A stretch of 64,000 nt of DNA from Siphonodentalium dalli (GCA_032622095.1 CP136064.1:138773954-138837953); one strand, 5' to 3'; shown: positions 45,994 through 57,653, counted from the stretch's first letter. Notes: generated from the sequence alone by a model not told the origin. Numbers and translations are program-made.

Positions 45994-48900
45994 TGTCTAA
46001 TATCGAAATAATTTCTCTAAACTGCCGAGGGCTTAACCAAAACGAAAAACGCCGATATCTGTTCCATCACCTACGGGATAAAAAGGCTTAAATATACTGT
46101 CTACAAGACACTCATTTCACCAAAGCCATGGAAAAATACATTGAAACAGAATGGGGATTCAAAACAGTAATGGCCTCTTACTAGTCTCAATCCCGTGGGG
46201 TGGCATTCCTCTTTAATAATAACTTCGAATATGAAATACATGACACCACACGGGATTCAGAAGGGAACTACATTATATTAGATATATCGATCGAAAAAAT
46301 TAGATTCAGTCTCGTGACAATATATGGCCCGAATGACGATAATCCAATATTTTATAAAAATATTAACAAACTGCTTTTAGACAACGGTAATACTCAAATA
46401 ATTATCTGTGGTGACTGGAACATCACGCAAGATCAAGAACTTGATACCTTCAGTTACAACCACATTAATAATCAAAACACAAAAGATGCACTGAAAAATC
46501 TTGCCGCCAGACTCGAACTCGAACCCATGGAGATTGAAAAATAAAAACTAAAGACGATATACTTGGCGAAGAAAATCCCCAATTAAAATGGCAAGGTTGG
46601 ACTTTTTTATGATCTCTTCAGATCTTTTAAGTTTACTCGAAACTGGCCCAGATATTTTACCTGCTTATAGATCGGACCACTCCATGATTAAACTAACACT
46701 CAAAATTAATAACTCGCAAATTTTGGAAATTCAACAACTCCCTACTGCATGAAAAAGAATATGCATCGACTGTAAAAAACAATCATACATGAGAATAAAG
46801 TTAGATATAGCATCGTACAGCCAGATGGCACCCCCTGTCGAAAATCCCCCACGATCATTAAACAGCTATTCCTTGATGCAATGCTATTGGACATTCGTGG
46901 TGCGTCAATTCAGTTCTCATCCAATCGCAAACGAGAATCGAAGCTCAAAGAAAATAAGCTCATTTGTGATCGAAAAGAAATTTGAATTGAATATTGACCA
47001 GTCTGACAACAGTCTCGAAGCTATTGCTTGTAACAACACGTTAACATAGTAACTCTCAAAAGTCTCACATAATCTGGTCGATGATTTACCCTTTACATAC
47101 CTATTCACTTATCATTATTTGAAGAATGTCAGACTATTATCTCATATAAAAATCACTAAAAACCCGTCGAAGTAAAAGAGTATGAGATATACAAAACATA
47201 ATTTGATCAACGCTTATAGAGCGACCAGTAAACCAAACGCATAAACACATTACTATATACATACTCGGACACACCCTCATACATGTGTGTTTTCCACCTT
47301 TCTCTTGGCTTAATTCTTGTTTCGATGATAACAAGATTGCACTAGAACAAGCGAATTAATAGCCGATACCAACCGAGGTACGTGAACCAATACGGATAAC
47401 CGCCATATACAATAAAATACAATATATTCATTTATGAACTCAGGGGACAACAGGAAGACGTCCTATATTGGCCATGTCGCCCCCGTGCAATAATAATTTA
47501 TATGTTATTTGTGATTATTTGTATATTGACATGATTTATTGCACAAATAAAATATTCATTCATTCATTCAAGAAAAAAGTTCCCTTTTACGAAAAAATTG
47601 ATGAATTAGATTAAAAAATTCAAGATATGAGAAAAGATAATATTCGCGGAGCCATGATTCGGTCTCGTGCTCAATTGGTCGAACAAGGCGAGAAACCTAC
47701 TAAGTACTTTCTTAATTTAGAAAAAAGGAACTACGTATCTAAGACAATAACCTCCCTTAACGATAACTCAGGAAACACCTTATCATCCCAGACAAAAATC
47801 ATCAATGAGGCGCGTAGCTTTTACCAAAATCTTTACTCACACCGACCGGTCCATAAACAACAAATCAACGAAATCATCTGTAACGAAAATGTCCCCCAGG
47901 CTATCCCCAGAACTGTCTGAAAGCATAGAAGGCACACTAACCCTTAATGAACTAACTTCTGCTTTGAAACGAACAAGGAACGGCAAAGTCCTGGTCCAGA
48001 TGGTTATACAGTATAATTCTTCAAATTCTTTTGGGTAGATTTAGGTCCCATTCTCTTGGAATCCCTAAATGAATCAATTATAACCGGGGAACTGTCCATT
48101 ACACAAAAACAGGGCTTAATCACCCTTATTCCAAAGAAAGACAAAGACAGGCAACTCCTAAAAAACTGGCGTCCAATCTCACTGTTGAAGGTGACATATA
48201 AACTAGCCTCACCTTGCATAGCAGATAGACTGAAAAAAGTTTTACCGCAGATGATAGACCCCGATCAAACAGGCTTCCTCTCAAATAGATTTATTGGAGA
48301 CAACACCAAACTCATATACGACATTCTTCAAAAAACAGCGAGAATCAATACCAGGAATGCTGCTATTAATAGATTTTGAAAAGGCTTTCGACTCTGTATC
48401 ATGGTCATTCATGCCTGAGTGCTTAGATTTTTTCAATTTCGGTGAATCAATCAAGTCTTGGATATATATTTTCTACAAAAATATACCCTCTTCAATTCTC
48501 ATTAACGGGCATATTTCCCAAAGTTTCAATCTATTCAGAGGCTGTCGGCAGGGTGGTCATATTTTACCATATATTGTTTTAATTTGTGCAGAAATTCTAC
48601 GTATCCTAGTGAGACAAAACACTAAAATTAAAGGAATAATCCTTGGTGGTTTAGAATATAAAATAACACAGACGACACAACGCTAATCCTCGATGTCAGT
48701 CAGGAAAGTCTACTCGAATCTTATACTACATTAGACAAATTCGCCTCGGTGTCAGGACTGAATATCAACCACAGTAAATGTCATGCATCGTGGACTGGGG
48801 CTCTGAAGGGAAGTACACACAACACATGCCCTGAACTACATGTACAATTCACCAACACCTTTACTCTATTAGGGATCAAATTTAATACCATCCGATATCA

Positions 48901-50185
48901 AGACCCTGATAAAATTATGGGGTCATAGGCTATTGACTCATTTGCGTAGAATCACGGTTATAAAATCTCTTATACTGCCAAAAATAATCCACCCATTTCA
49001 GTCTCTTCCCAACCTGACACCATCATATTTTTTTTAAATTTAAAAACGATTCTGCTTAACTTTGTTTGGAGAGGAAAACAAGACAGAATTAAGAGAACAC
49101 AACTCTGCCAAAATTTCGAAGCAGGGCGCCTGAAAATGGTTGATGTCGAATCTTTCAACTCATCTATGAAAATAACGTGGATCCGCCGAATTATACTGAA
49201 ATGGCCGAAATGGCACACACTTGTTGATTTACCAATAGACGAAGATTCCCTCTTTCTTGCATATGGCGGCCAATACCTAAAACAATATTCTGCCCGCATC
49301 CAGAATACTTTCTGGGAGATGTCCTGATCGCCTGGTCTGAGCTATTGCTAGCAGAAAAAGAGACCCTGTCCTTACTGTCTTCAATTTTATGGAATAATGA
49401 ACATTTTAAAATAAATGGTTCGACACTGAATCTACGGACATGGAAAGAACGTGGAATCATTTTCGTTAACGATCTTTTCCAGACTGATGGCACATCTCAC
49501 ACCAGATATTCCCTCTTATCGACATTTAGTCTCCGAACAGATTTCATCACCTTGCATGCGCTTCTTCGACAGTAATTACATATTATTATTACTCAATGTG
49601 AAAGGTGGGCGCGATTTTTACTACTGTCTAGTGTCGAGAAACAAGAAACTTGGCGTTTGCTCGAAATGGGAATCCAAACTAGGGGAGTACAATATTCCGT
49701 GAAATATTTGTTTCAGGGCCCCATTCCAGTCCACATCTGACACTAAATTACACTGGCTTCAATTTCGTATAAACTGTAGAATTTTAGCCACCAATAAATT
49801 TCAAAAAATGGCCAAGTTTAGACAAGACGATCTTTGCAATCGATGTCAAACACAAGAAACGATATGCCACATATTTTGGGAATGTCCGCATGTTCAGTCA
49901 TTCCTAGACAAGCTTTCCAAATGGACAATATCTAACAATTCCGTCATTCCTTTAACAAAAAGGACAATGATGCTTGGAAACACGAGCAAGCGAACGGATA
50001 ACATAACAAATTATTTAATTTTGATTATTAAAAACTATATTTACAAAACAAAATTTACAACGGACCAACTATATATGAATGCTTTAATTGCAAAACTCAA
50101 CTTTAGATATAAATGCGAAAAATACAATGCATACTGCAGACTTGAACGTAATATGTTCGATACCAAGTGCCTTCTAATGAAATGA
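45994..50185 (+). pseudogene. L1/Tx1-like endonuclease-RT, many breaks
   Basis: The endonuclease begins MSNIEIISLNCRGLNQNEKR, then a stop, CLQDTHFTKAMEKYI, GVAFLFNNNFEYE, SLVTIYGPNDDNPIFY and IICGDWNIT. The linker has RGASIQFSSNRKRESK and, after a nested insertion, MIRSRAQLVEQGEKPTKYFL. The RT has LKNWRPISLLKVTYKL, GFLSNRFIGDN, LLIDFEKAFDSVSWSF (motif A), FRGCRQGGHILPYI (motif B, changed from the usual form) and a motif C that now reads NTDDTTLILD in a shifted frame (about 48666). The C-terminal domain has CNRCQTQETICHIFWECPH. R-G-C-R-Q-G and the C-terminal C-x2-C...C-H are marks of the L1/Tx1 group. More than five stops or frameshifts. Confidence 0.75.
47400..47572 (+). mobile_element. LINE 3' end nested in the L1/Tx1-like LINE
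   Basis: The sequence up to AATAAAATATTCATTCATTCATTC (47548-47572) is a typical LINE 3' UTR with an ATTC-repeat tail. It contains CGTCCTATATTGGCCATGTC, similar in style to the 3' UTR at 39630-39735. It sits exactly between the endonuclease and RT halves of the host LINE. The 5' edge is unclear and could be as far up as about 47060. Confidence 0.6.
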
Positions 50186-50689
50186 GCACTTGAAAACGAA
50201 ACACGATAAGACACAATACTTTAAAGCCCGGTCGAATATATATCACAATATTATATTGGTAGAATAGAAAGTCGAAACATCGCCAGTTACTGACCGATTG
50301 TTCGTAAACAACGAAATAATTTGTCGACAATAAATTACTTGCACACAAGAACAAAGGGTAACAACTCTATTAAAATAGCCCCCACCCCGGCGTCGACGCT
50401 GTATCTTCTGTTTTGACATTATCCTGACTGTTCGCAGCGCTGTGTCGTGGATCGTGCCCAATCTTCCATATTTGATATATTCATATTATATGTCTATGTC
50501 ACATTAGATGATGACACCAGGTGCGAACGAAGAGTGTGAGACTAGGCGCTTGTTACTGTGAGATAGTCCCCACTGCCATTGAAGTATCGTATGCTAATGT
50601 ATGTTACGCAAAACTCTTAGCCGTGTCGAGAAAACGTTGTGAAGGAGTTTTCATACACGAATTCCGAAATATTAAATACTTTTCGATTC

Positions 50690-50778
50690 ACGATGCTGTT
50701 ACTTTTTAAATTACCGATGATACTGGAGCTCCATTTCCATTCAAATCCGAACGTAAAGCGATACTCACTCTTCTCTGA
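50690..50778 (+). pseudogene. Possible minor structural protein, 3' end
   Basis: Directly after the LINE, a plus-strand frame reads FSIHDAVTF, a stop, then ITDDTGAPFPF and ERKAILTLL. This is the kind of beta-strand ending seen in virion proteins. It is the likely end of the gene begun at 45250, since it comes just before the small basic protein. Confidence 0.35.
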
Positions 50779-50882
50779 GAAGAAAATTTATATAAATAAT
50801 ACCGAACTAGTTTTCACCTTTTAATTAAAGCAAAATGCCTGTAGGACGGTCAATTTCTATTCACATTGGTCAACGGAATTAA

Positions 50883-51149
50883 CGAGGATATGGCATTGTA
50901 AATTTCTTCAGGAAATTGGCATTCATCGTATCATTGCTCGCCGAAAAAGCTGGACAATCCAAACTGTCCAAAGGACTAGAAACAGTGGCTAATGTTGGAC
51001 ACGATCTTTTATCTGGCGAATATTTAAAAATTGCACTTTATGAGAGAGGTAAACAGGCAGCTTGAGATCTCTTATCTGTTGTCATGGAAACTCTTAGAAA
51101 GCGTAGAAGCCAGAACAACAGTATTAAGCATTTAAAACGAGCTAAATAA
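50883..51149 (+). pseudogene. Small basic virion-type protein
   Basis: An open frame RGYGIVNFFRKLAF, then KGLETVANVGHDLLSGEYLK and YERGKQAA, a TGA at 51063-51065, then LLSVVMETLRKRRSQN and KHLKRAK to a stop at 51147. Aromatic/basic start, alanine/leucine helix with D-L-L-S-G, and a lysine/arginine-rich tail are features of the small core protein that commonly sits just upstream of the F54H12.2-like gene in invertebrate integrated elements. It may bind packaged DNA, which is inference. One stop breaks it. Confidence 0.5.
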
Positions 51150-51232
51150 ACGAAGGTTATGCAACGATAAAAAAGAAGAAGAATAAATCGAGGGATATCT
51201 TCTCATAATCATGCATCGACAATCAAAGTGCT

Positions 51233-52142
51233 GTGGAAAATCGGGAAATGATTTGTTTTCTATGCCGCGACAATTGTTATGTTGAGAAACAGACATCAAC
51301 CACAGGATACCAATGTGATGATTTTAATTACTATAATTTACAATTGAAGTACCTACCGGACATCGATCTGGCGAAATCGTTCATTCAGTGGGATGTCGCC
51401 ATTTCAAAAACCGATGTCACGGATTTTGATAATGTCCACAAAGTCGTCCCAACAAACAATTTCCTACATTCGATGTTCGATAGAGTTGATGCGTATTTCA
51501 GACCAAAGAAATCAGTAAAGGCAGACAATATCATTACAGGAGTAAGGAGTTACATTGCATATTTAATGTCGGCATGCACTGAAAACTCCCTAGCCAACAC
51601 AGACATGTTCATCAAATAAAAAGCTGGGTTGCTCGATACATCGTTCGATGATGCAATGCGACTGGCGAAAATTACGAATATTACACTGAAGGAAAATATA
51701 AAGGCACCTAGAAAGTTTCAACTAACTTGAAGACTTTATTGGGATACCTGCAAGAAAGATTCATCCTTATTGGCGTTCAAGTCAGAGTCAAATTGTTCAG
51801 AAGCAAGCCAGAATTTAATATTGCAAGGAATTGGTGGACAATTCACAATTAGTATAGATTCGGCAAAATGGTTCGTTCGAACTGTCAAACTTAGTGACTG
51901 AAGCAAATTCTATAGTTGAGAGTTTCTCTTACTTCATCTTACTTCATTTACTAAAGCACAGCGAAAACAAAAGTTTCAACAATGATAACATGTTTCTAGG
52001 TGATGCTCAACTTCCAAAACGCGCCATTATAGCTTTTATTAAAAATAGCTCATATAACGGAACTCTCTCGAGAGATCACCATTCAATTTTAAACATTAAG
52101 ATTATTAAGAAGTTGACCTCACTATCAGTGAAAAGGGTGTAG
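51233..52142 (+). pseudogene. F54H12.2-like virus-like structural protein, decayed
   Basis: 51233-51619 is open: YLPDIDLAKSFIQWDVAIS, then VVPTNNFLHSMFDRVDAYF, then VRSYIAYLMSACTEN and a stop at 51617. Further pieces follow in other frames: LLDTSFDDAM (about 51630), RFILIGVQVRVKLFRSKPEF (about 51755-51815), FLGDAQLPKRAIIAFIKNSS and YNGTLSRDHH (about 51990-52085). The order of blocks matches the protein family labelled 'uncharacterized protein F54H12.2' in invertebrate genomes, which I take to be a jelly-roll-type structural protein of integrated virus-like elements (inference). At least three breaks. The C-terminus (52142-52500) is not clearly visible. Confidence 0.6.
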
Positions 52143-52577
52143 TAGGAATTTCTTAAAAGCAAAACTTCGGTGACAAACTCTTCACCACATCCTATAGTTT
52201 CCTAACTCGATCAATAACGAATCTTCTACAAATGATGTAAAAATATCTCATGACGATTATTGCAATGGTTATAGCACGTTCGTCTCGATAGACCTGTAGA
52301 CCGACAAGCTAATTCTGGTGCATTTAGACCAAAGAAATGAGGAAATGGAAAACTATTTGTTCAATATAAACAGCCACTACCATCAACGTTATCGTATATA
52401 CAGATTATGACAACAATATCGAAATAGACAGCAATAGAGGCGTGTACAAAGATGTTGCGTGACATAGAGAATCTTACTCGAAGATATAGAAAGTATTGGA
52501 TATTCTATTGCTGTAAATAAAATCGGATTGCATGAACTTATTGTCAGTTATTCTTCTCCTGACATTCGTTGGAGATG

Positions 52578-53062
52578 GCTGAAATACTACCATTCTTCGG
52601 AAAATACAACGTGTTCTCTAATTTCTACCTTGGCATATTCACTGTCGATGAAAAACCTTACAATTGTGTCAAAAAATAGTATCAGTACCAAAAAGCTCTG
52701 CATTTCAATGATGATAAGTAGCACAGAAAATCACATCAATATCCAATCCTAGTCATGTTAAACGATTTGGAGGCTGATGCGGAACTTCAATCAAGATATT
52801 TGATCAGAACCATAATGGACATTGGTGTCGAAGCATAATTCACACAAATCAAAGAATTAGGAGATTTTCATGTAGCGACATATCCGGAGATACTCGCTGA
52901 ATCAAGCCCAATGGATATTAATTGGGAATCAGATTCTCTTCTTCAGACCCAGGTGCATATGATCAAGAGAAAAGGCTCGGTGACAATCTTCTCGGAAACA
53001 TTCTTATGGATATAAGAAACAACTTTATCAAAGAACACTCTTACAATGAAAAAAATATGATC
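52578..53062 (+). pseudogene. NADAR (YbiA-like) domain protein, decayed
   Basis: From 52578 the frame reads LPFFGKYNVFSNFYLGIF, then VDEKPYNCVKK, a TAG, YQYQKALHFNDDK and a TAG. A shifted frame near 52938-53062 gives DPGAYDQEKRLGDNLLGNIL and MDIRNNF. F-F-G...N-x-F-S-N-F-Y, the Y-Q-Y-Q-K-A-x-x-F block and the end L-G-x-I-L-M-x-I-R are the marks of the NADAR superfamily, which acts on ADP-ribose-type N-glycosidic bonds. The domain is found in bacteria, phages and in some eukaryotic mobile elements. Its place at the end of the virus-like gene set suggests it was cargo. It is inactive now. Confidence 0.6.
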
Positions 53063-53084
53063 TAACTCTTTGTTTTTGCTCTCC

Positions 53085-53140
53085 CGATTTTTTTTAACCC
53101 CAACCCCTTTAAAAAAAAGAGGGGGTGAGGGTTGATGGCG
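53085..53140. repeat. Purine/pyrimidine-rich fold-back
   Basis: TTTTTTTTAACCCCAACCCC is followed, after a short A-rich stretch, by AGAGGGGGTGAGGGTT, its imperfect reverse complement. Confidence 0.55.
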
Positions 53141-53159
53141 ACGCTATTATAAAACGTAA

Positions 53160-53485
53160 CGTAATTACAAAACGGTTTATGTAACAAACTAGTTATTCGA
53201 TCGTTACCCAACTAAGACACGTATGACGTTGTTGTTGTCAGCCTGATAACGTCAAATAACGTTGATACATCTAAGTAAGAACGTCAGGCCTTCATATAAC
53301 AGCAAATAACGTCAAATAACGTTGATGCATCGACGTAATCACATCATACATTCGTATGGTTAGTCTAGTAAGGTCAACCAAGTGTAAATAACCTCAATTA
53401 ACGTTGATACATCAACGTAGAAACTTCAGTGATCAGTTAATAAGGTCAAATAACGTCAATTGATGTTGATTAATCACCATAGTGT
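53160..53485. repeat. AACGTCAAATAACGTTGAT degenerate repeats
   Basis: Four to five irregular units with TAACGTTGATACATC or close variants (about 53255, 53320, 53400, 53460) and nearby AACGTCA. Non-coding. Confidence 0.65.
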
Positions 53486-53489
53486 CCGA

Positions 53490-55390
53490 TAGTACATAGA
53501 TAGGATGGTATATACATAGATAGAGTTTGTTATGTGTGATGTTCTATTTCCCTGTATTATATTGATAGGGTTAATTGTATAGATAAGCACAATATATAGG
53601 AGACAAATTATATAATGTAGAAACACACACGCATAATTAACAAGATCATATTTTAAGTGGTTATGACTGGTAGCAACCATTGTATAAGTTATGTAAGACA
53701 GAAAAGTGATGCACGTCATATCCAATGGTATCATGTTATCTCAGACCTTATTTGGACGCATGATACACCAGACGTTGACATAACTAACCGCGCTCTGAAG
53801 CGGGTGCTTCACTGATCGGACAACCTTGCTACTACCAACGTCTCTACTCTTCTGCCTATGTACTGTGAAAGACTTATACATATATAAAGTTATGAAGATC
53901 TATGAACTAGTTATTGTTTAATGTTCCCGAACACGGCCAATCAACCATTCAACTCTAGACGTATCGGGACAATAGGAACGTCAACTATGACGTCAGCCGT
54001 TCTTGCGGTTGGCCAATTGGGTCAGCGAGTGCAAATAACGCCAAGCGTGGAGTATCGCACGCCATCTACTATCGCATATCGTCCAACAATGAGGGATATC
54101 GTGTCTATTGCCTTCATATCACACAATTTAGCAATTCTACATTGACCACATTGCTAAATATGATGCCAGAAAAAACAACGGGTGAGAAGAATACAATCGA
54201 TGTGGTGAACCCATATGAATATAGTGCATATTATTACAAAAACTGTATAACCAAGGACTGTAGACCGTTGTGGCTTGCGCATAACCCAATTTGAAACAAG
54301 CTAAATTAGTAGTGTCATTTGACTTGTCTGCGAACAGAAGTGGACTCAGCAACTAAAGTAGTGCAGACAGGATAGCTACTGGTAGACCAATTGTGTTGCA
54401 ATTTTTACTAAATTCCTAGCGTCTGTCTCAACCAAGCTTTATATATAATAGAGGGGATATATAGTATTGTACTGGGAAGTCATTTGTTCCTGAATACAGT
54501 TAAGGTTCTTTGAGTATGAATACATCTTTTCGCCTATACGTACGAAAAATTCAGACATAATTTGACAAATATGGCGTTTATTTGTATATATATATATGTA
54601 ATTGAAATAACATATTTAGATCATTGGTAAAATTGACTTATTCATTTATCTACAATTTACCCCTTTTATTAAAACAGAGTTTGTACAAATGCGATCGGAC
54701 ATTGTTTTTTCAAAGGTGATGCAAATCAGAAGAAAGTCATATCATAAATCCGAAGAAAGTCAAATCATCGAGTACAGGCTTACACAGTCCATATGTTGTC
54801 CGCGGTGATCTCACGATTTTTTTTACCAGTGCAGATTTCTGACTGTATAATTGAAATATGCGACGATTTTACACAACTATGGCAATGTCAACTTTACCAC
54901 AAATTACTATCAGGCCCACATGGGTGACAATAAAAACCGCAAATCTTGACAAGGGATGCCCATTCTGGGTCTTAATATATCAATAAACTCCGAAAATATA
55001 ACCCAAATGTTGGTAAATAAATCCGGGACGTTACTGCTGGTTCACATTGACCGAACTGTACTACGTAACAAAGTTACCTGCACTCACAGGGCGTATCATT
55101 AAAAAAGAGCAAACATCAAAATTAAACAAAATTTAAATGAGCATGCCACTTTAATAAACGCATCTGTATTTGTATAATACGTTAGAGTAGAGTTCACAAA
55201 ACTTGATACATGTACGTCCTTACTTCCCAAACGCCTGAGCCGATTCTGGAAACAACAATGCCAATTGTTCTAGTAAAATCTATATCTTACCAAGTCTTTG
55301 TTATAAATGAATGTAACAAAAAATATATCGTTTGCTTAAGCAACGTGAATTCCGTTACATATTCTTTATTCCTTATTCGCAAAATATTGG
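53490..55390. other. No recognised gene
   Basis: AT-rich, with short unassigned ORFs only. One (TA)n stretch near 54580. No repeat boundary seen. Confidence 0.45.
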
Positions 55391-55394
55391 AAAT

Positions 55395-56410
55395 TATTGA
55401 AAATGACCCCAAATTCGTAGTGGCCAGCTTGACGGAACATTATGGCCCGAAATTTGTTTGGGTCGAGTTGAAAAAGAGGTCCGAAAAAGACTCGAACCTG
55501 TGCTCTGTCCCATTTTTTTTGTCGAAAATGTGGCCAACTACCCCAAATTCGCAAGTGGCCAGATGGGCGAAACATTTTGGGCCGAACACAGTTTGGGTCG
55601 AGTTTGAAAAAGTCGTCCGAATATGAGTTGAATATGACAGACCGAAAAAATTTAAACAAATGTGGCAAATGACCACAGAACGTACTTAGTAAAAATTAGA
55701 CAAATTTGGGACGAAAAATATTTGGATCGAAAAGTCCGAAATGCTTCGAAATTAGGCAAAGGGAAAAAATGAAGGGAAAATGTCCTCAATGAGTTCAAAT
55801 TCGCAAGTGGCCCGCTGGGCGAAACATTTTGGGCCGAAAACACTTTGGGCCGAGTTTGAAAAAGTGGTTCGAATATGACGTTCCGAAAATTTTGTGAATA
55901 TGTGGCAAATGAACGTACTTACTAAAAACGTACTTACTAAAAAATAAGAAATGTACTTACTAAAAAGAGGGAACGTACTTACTAAAAAATAGGAAAAATT
56001 TGGGCAGAACAAAATTTGGGTCGAAAAGTCCGAAATTTTAAGTAAAATACAAAAAAGAAGGAAAATGGCCTCAATGAGTCCAAATTCGCTAGTCGCAAGC
56101 TGGCGGAACATTTTGTGCCGAAAAACATTTGGGTCCAGTTTGAAAAAGTGGTCCGAATATGACTCGACCTAGTGCTCGGTCCGAAAATTCTTAGAAAATG
56201 TGGCAAATGACAACCGGAACTCAAAATTAGGCAAAGTTAACAAAAGTGAAGGGAAATGGCCCCAATGAGTCCAAATTCGCAAATGGCCAGCTGGGCGGAA
56301 CATTTTGGTCCAAACATTTTTGGGTTGAGTTGGAAAACGTGGTCCGAATTTGACTCGACCCAGTGCTTGTTCCGAATTTTTTTAGAAGTGTGGCAAATGA
56401 TCACGAGAAC
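55395..56410 (+). repeat. Five irregular copies of a ~90-bp core repeat
   Basis: The core (CAAATTCGCAAGTGGCCAGC, GGCGAAACATTTTGGGCCGA, TTTGGGTCGAGTTTGAAAAA, GTGGTCCGAATATGACTCGA) starts near 55410, 55545, 55795, 56083 and 56270. Spacers between cores vary and contain an ACGTACTTACTAAAAA sub-repeat (about 55915-55990). Frames of up to 138 codons cross it but follow the repeat. Confidence 0.8.
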
Positions 56411-56665
56411 GTAGTTGTCCGTGTATGTGAAATGTTTAAGTAACTTATTTCGTCGGAAAATTCCTGATATTTTCATAGTCAATCGATCAGTAAATTTCAT
56501 GGTGTGCAAATTAGTTTTCCAATTCATACAAATGTCGTTAAATATAGATATCTCTCAAGGCCTTTTAAAACTGTTTTCACATATCTATGCTGCTAAATCC
56601 CATAAAGTTATTTTAATATCGGTAATGTGCTTTTTTTATTCTGATAATCAATTTTGAAGAGCCAA

Positions 56666-56688
56666 CCCCCCCCCCCCCCCCCCCCCCC
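56666..56688. repeat. Poly-C run
   Basis: 23 consecutive C, a possible G-quadruplex/i-motif site and a likely assembly trouble spot. Confidence 0.95.
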
Positions 56689-56982
56689 GCATGACAAACA
56701 TTTGTGAAAGTTTGTAACATTGGGGTACATCCAATAGTAGCTCGCAATGGATCTACTTCGAATATCTTTTAACTGTTCACATTCTTACACCGCATGGAGC
56801 TCATTGCCAAAAATGCTGTTTTAAGCCCCTGTCACACTCAGGCCGGCGCTTTTATTGCGCTGCAAAAGTATCAAAGCGCCCACCTAAACGCACTAAGGTC
56901 TCCAAGAACCGATTGGTGACGCAGTGGACACTGGCTACAACGGGCGAGGATCTCCATGGTCGCCCATAGGTGCCAGAGCGCC

Positions 56983-57014
56983 GCGCTTGTTTTATGCATG
57001 CACAAAACAAGCGC
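56983..57014. repeat. 32-bp palindrome, left copy
   Basis: GCGCTTGTTTTATGCA/TGCACAAAACAAGCGC, one mismatch from perfect. Confidence 0.9.
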
Positions 57015-57433
57015 AGAGGCTCGGCGTTCTGACCAGGACGTAGTACTGTCGCCGTGACAGCGCAAAGCAAAGCGCCAAGCGAGCGACGTGAGCGTTATGT
57101 GGACGTAGCAAAAGCGCATATTACCTTCTCGTGGTCGCAGCAAGGAATTAATCTTGTCTTTTGCGACTACAGTAAGCTTAATCAAATTCTCACTACGTGC
57201 CTTTCCCGTCCTTAATACGCTCAATGAGGCTCTGTCCAAAACTTATTGCGCTCTTTCTGCGCTGTCATGGGGTGTTATGGACTGGTTCCCGCGCATAGAA
57301 TGTCCACATTGTGCTGCCCCTGCGACTCTGGCGCTCGCTTTACACCCAAGCGTTATACATGGCGTTCTTCCGGCGTTTACAGCAGGTTTACAGTACGATC
57401 CCACTTCGAAATGCGGTCTGCTCACACCAACTG

Positions 57434-57653
57434 TTGTATTGCGTGTGTCTTTGGTAGGTATCTGTTATGTCTGAATTATATAGTTGTATTGCGTGTGTCT
57501 TTGGTAGGTATCTGTTATGTCTGAATTATATATTTGTATTGTGTGTGTCTTTGGTAGGTATCTGTTATGTCTGAATTATATAGTTGTATTGCGTGTGTCT
57601 TTGGTAGATATATGTTATGTCTGAATTATATAGTTGTATTGCGTGTATCTTTG
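57434..57653 (+). repeat. 50-bp tandem repeat, ~4.4 copies
   Basis: Units start TTGTATTGCGTGTGTCTTTG at 57434, 57484, 57534, 57584 and 57634 with one to three changes each. It lies in the middle of the compound element. Confidence 0.95.

Larger units (their letters stand above)
45994..50240 (+). mobile_element. L1/Tx1-like LINE, inserted in the virus-like element
   Basis: The element begins at the endonuclease start codon (45994) and ends a little after the C-terminal stop at 50185. The 5' UTR and any ORF1 are missing. It separates two parts of a virus-like structural gene. Its own middle is interrupted by a short LINE 3' end. Confidence 0.75.
35400..53062 (+). mobile_element. Decayed polinton/adintovirus-like element, nested insertions
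   Basis: Co-linear plus-strand coding remnants define one old integrated element: proline-rich/basic gene (35.4-36.5), integrase N-part (36.55-36.79), integrase C-part (44.98-45.20), minor-structural-like protein (45.53-45.90 and 50.69-50.78), small basic protein (50.88-51.15), F54H12.2-like protein (51.23-52.14) and NADAR protein (52.58-53.06). Stops and frameshifts occur in every gene. The satellite block and the Tx1-like LINE interrupt two of the genes and account for most of the 17.7 kb. Polymerase and terminal repeats were not found. Confidence 0.6.

Noticed and set aside
53780-53830. Possible tRNA around CGCTCTGAAGCGGGTGCTTC
   Set aside because: No cloverleaf with A and B boxes could be formed.
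55366-56111. Minus-strand ORFs up to 119 codons
   Set aside because: They follow the repeated core in several frames at once; the repeat explains the open length.
56852-57524. Several overlapping ORFs in the GC-rich element
   Set aside because: They occur on both strands and in several frames, follow the inverted and tandem repeats, and resemble no protein family.
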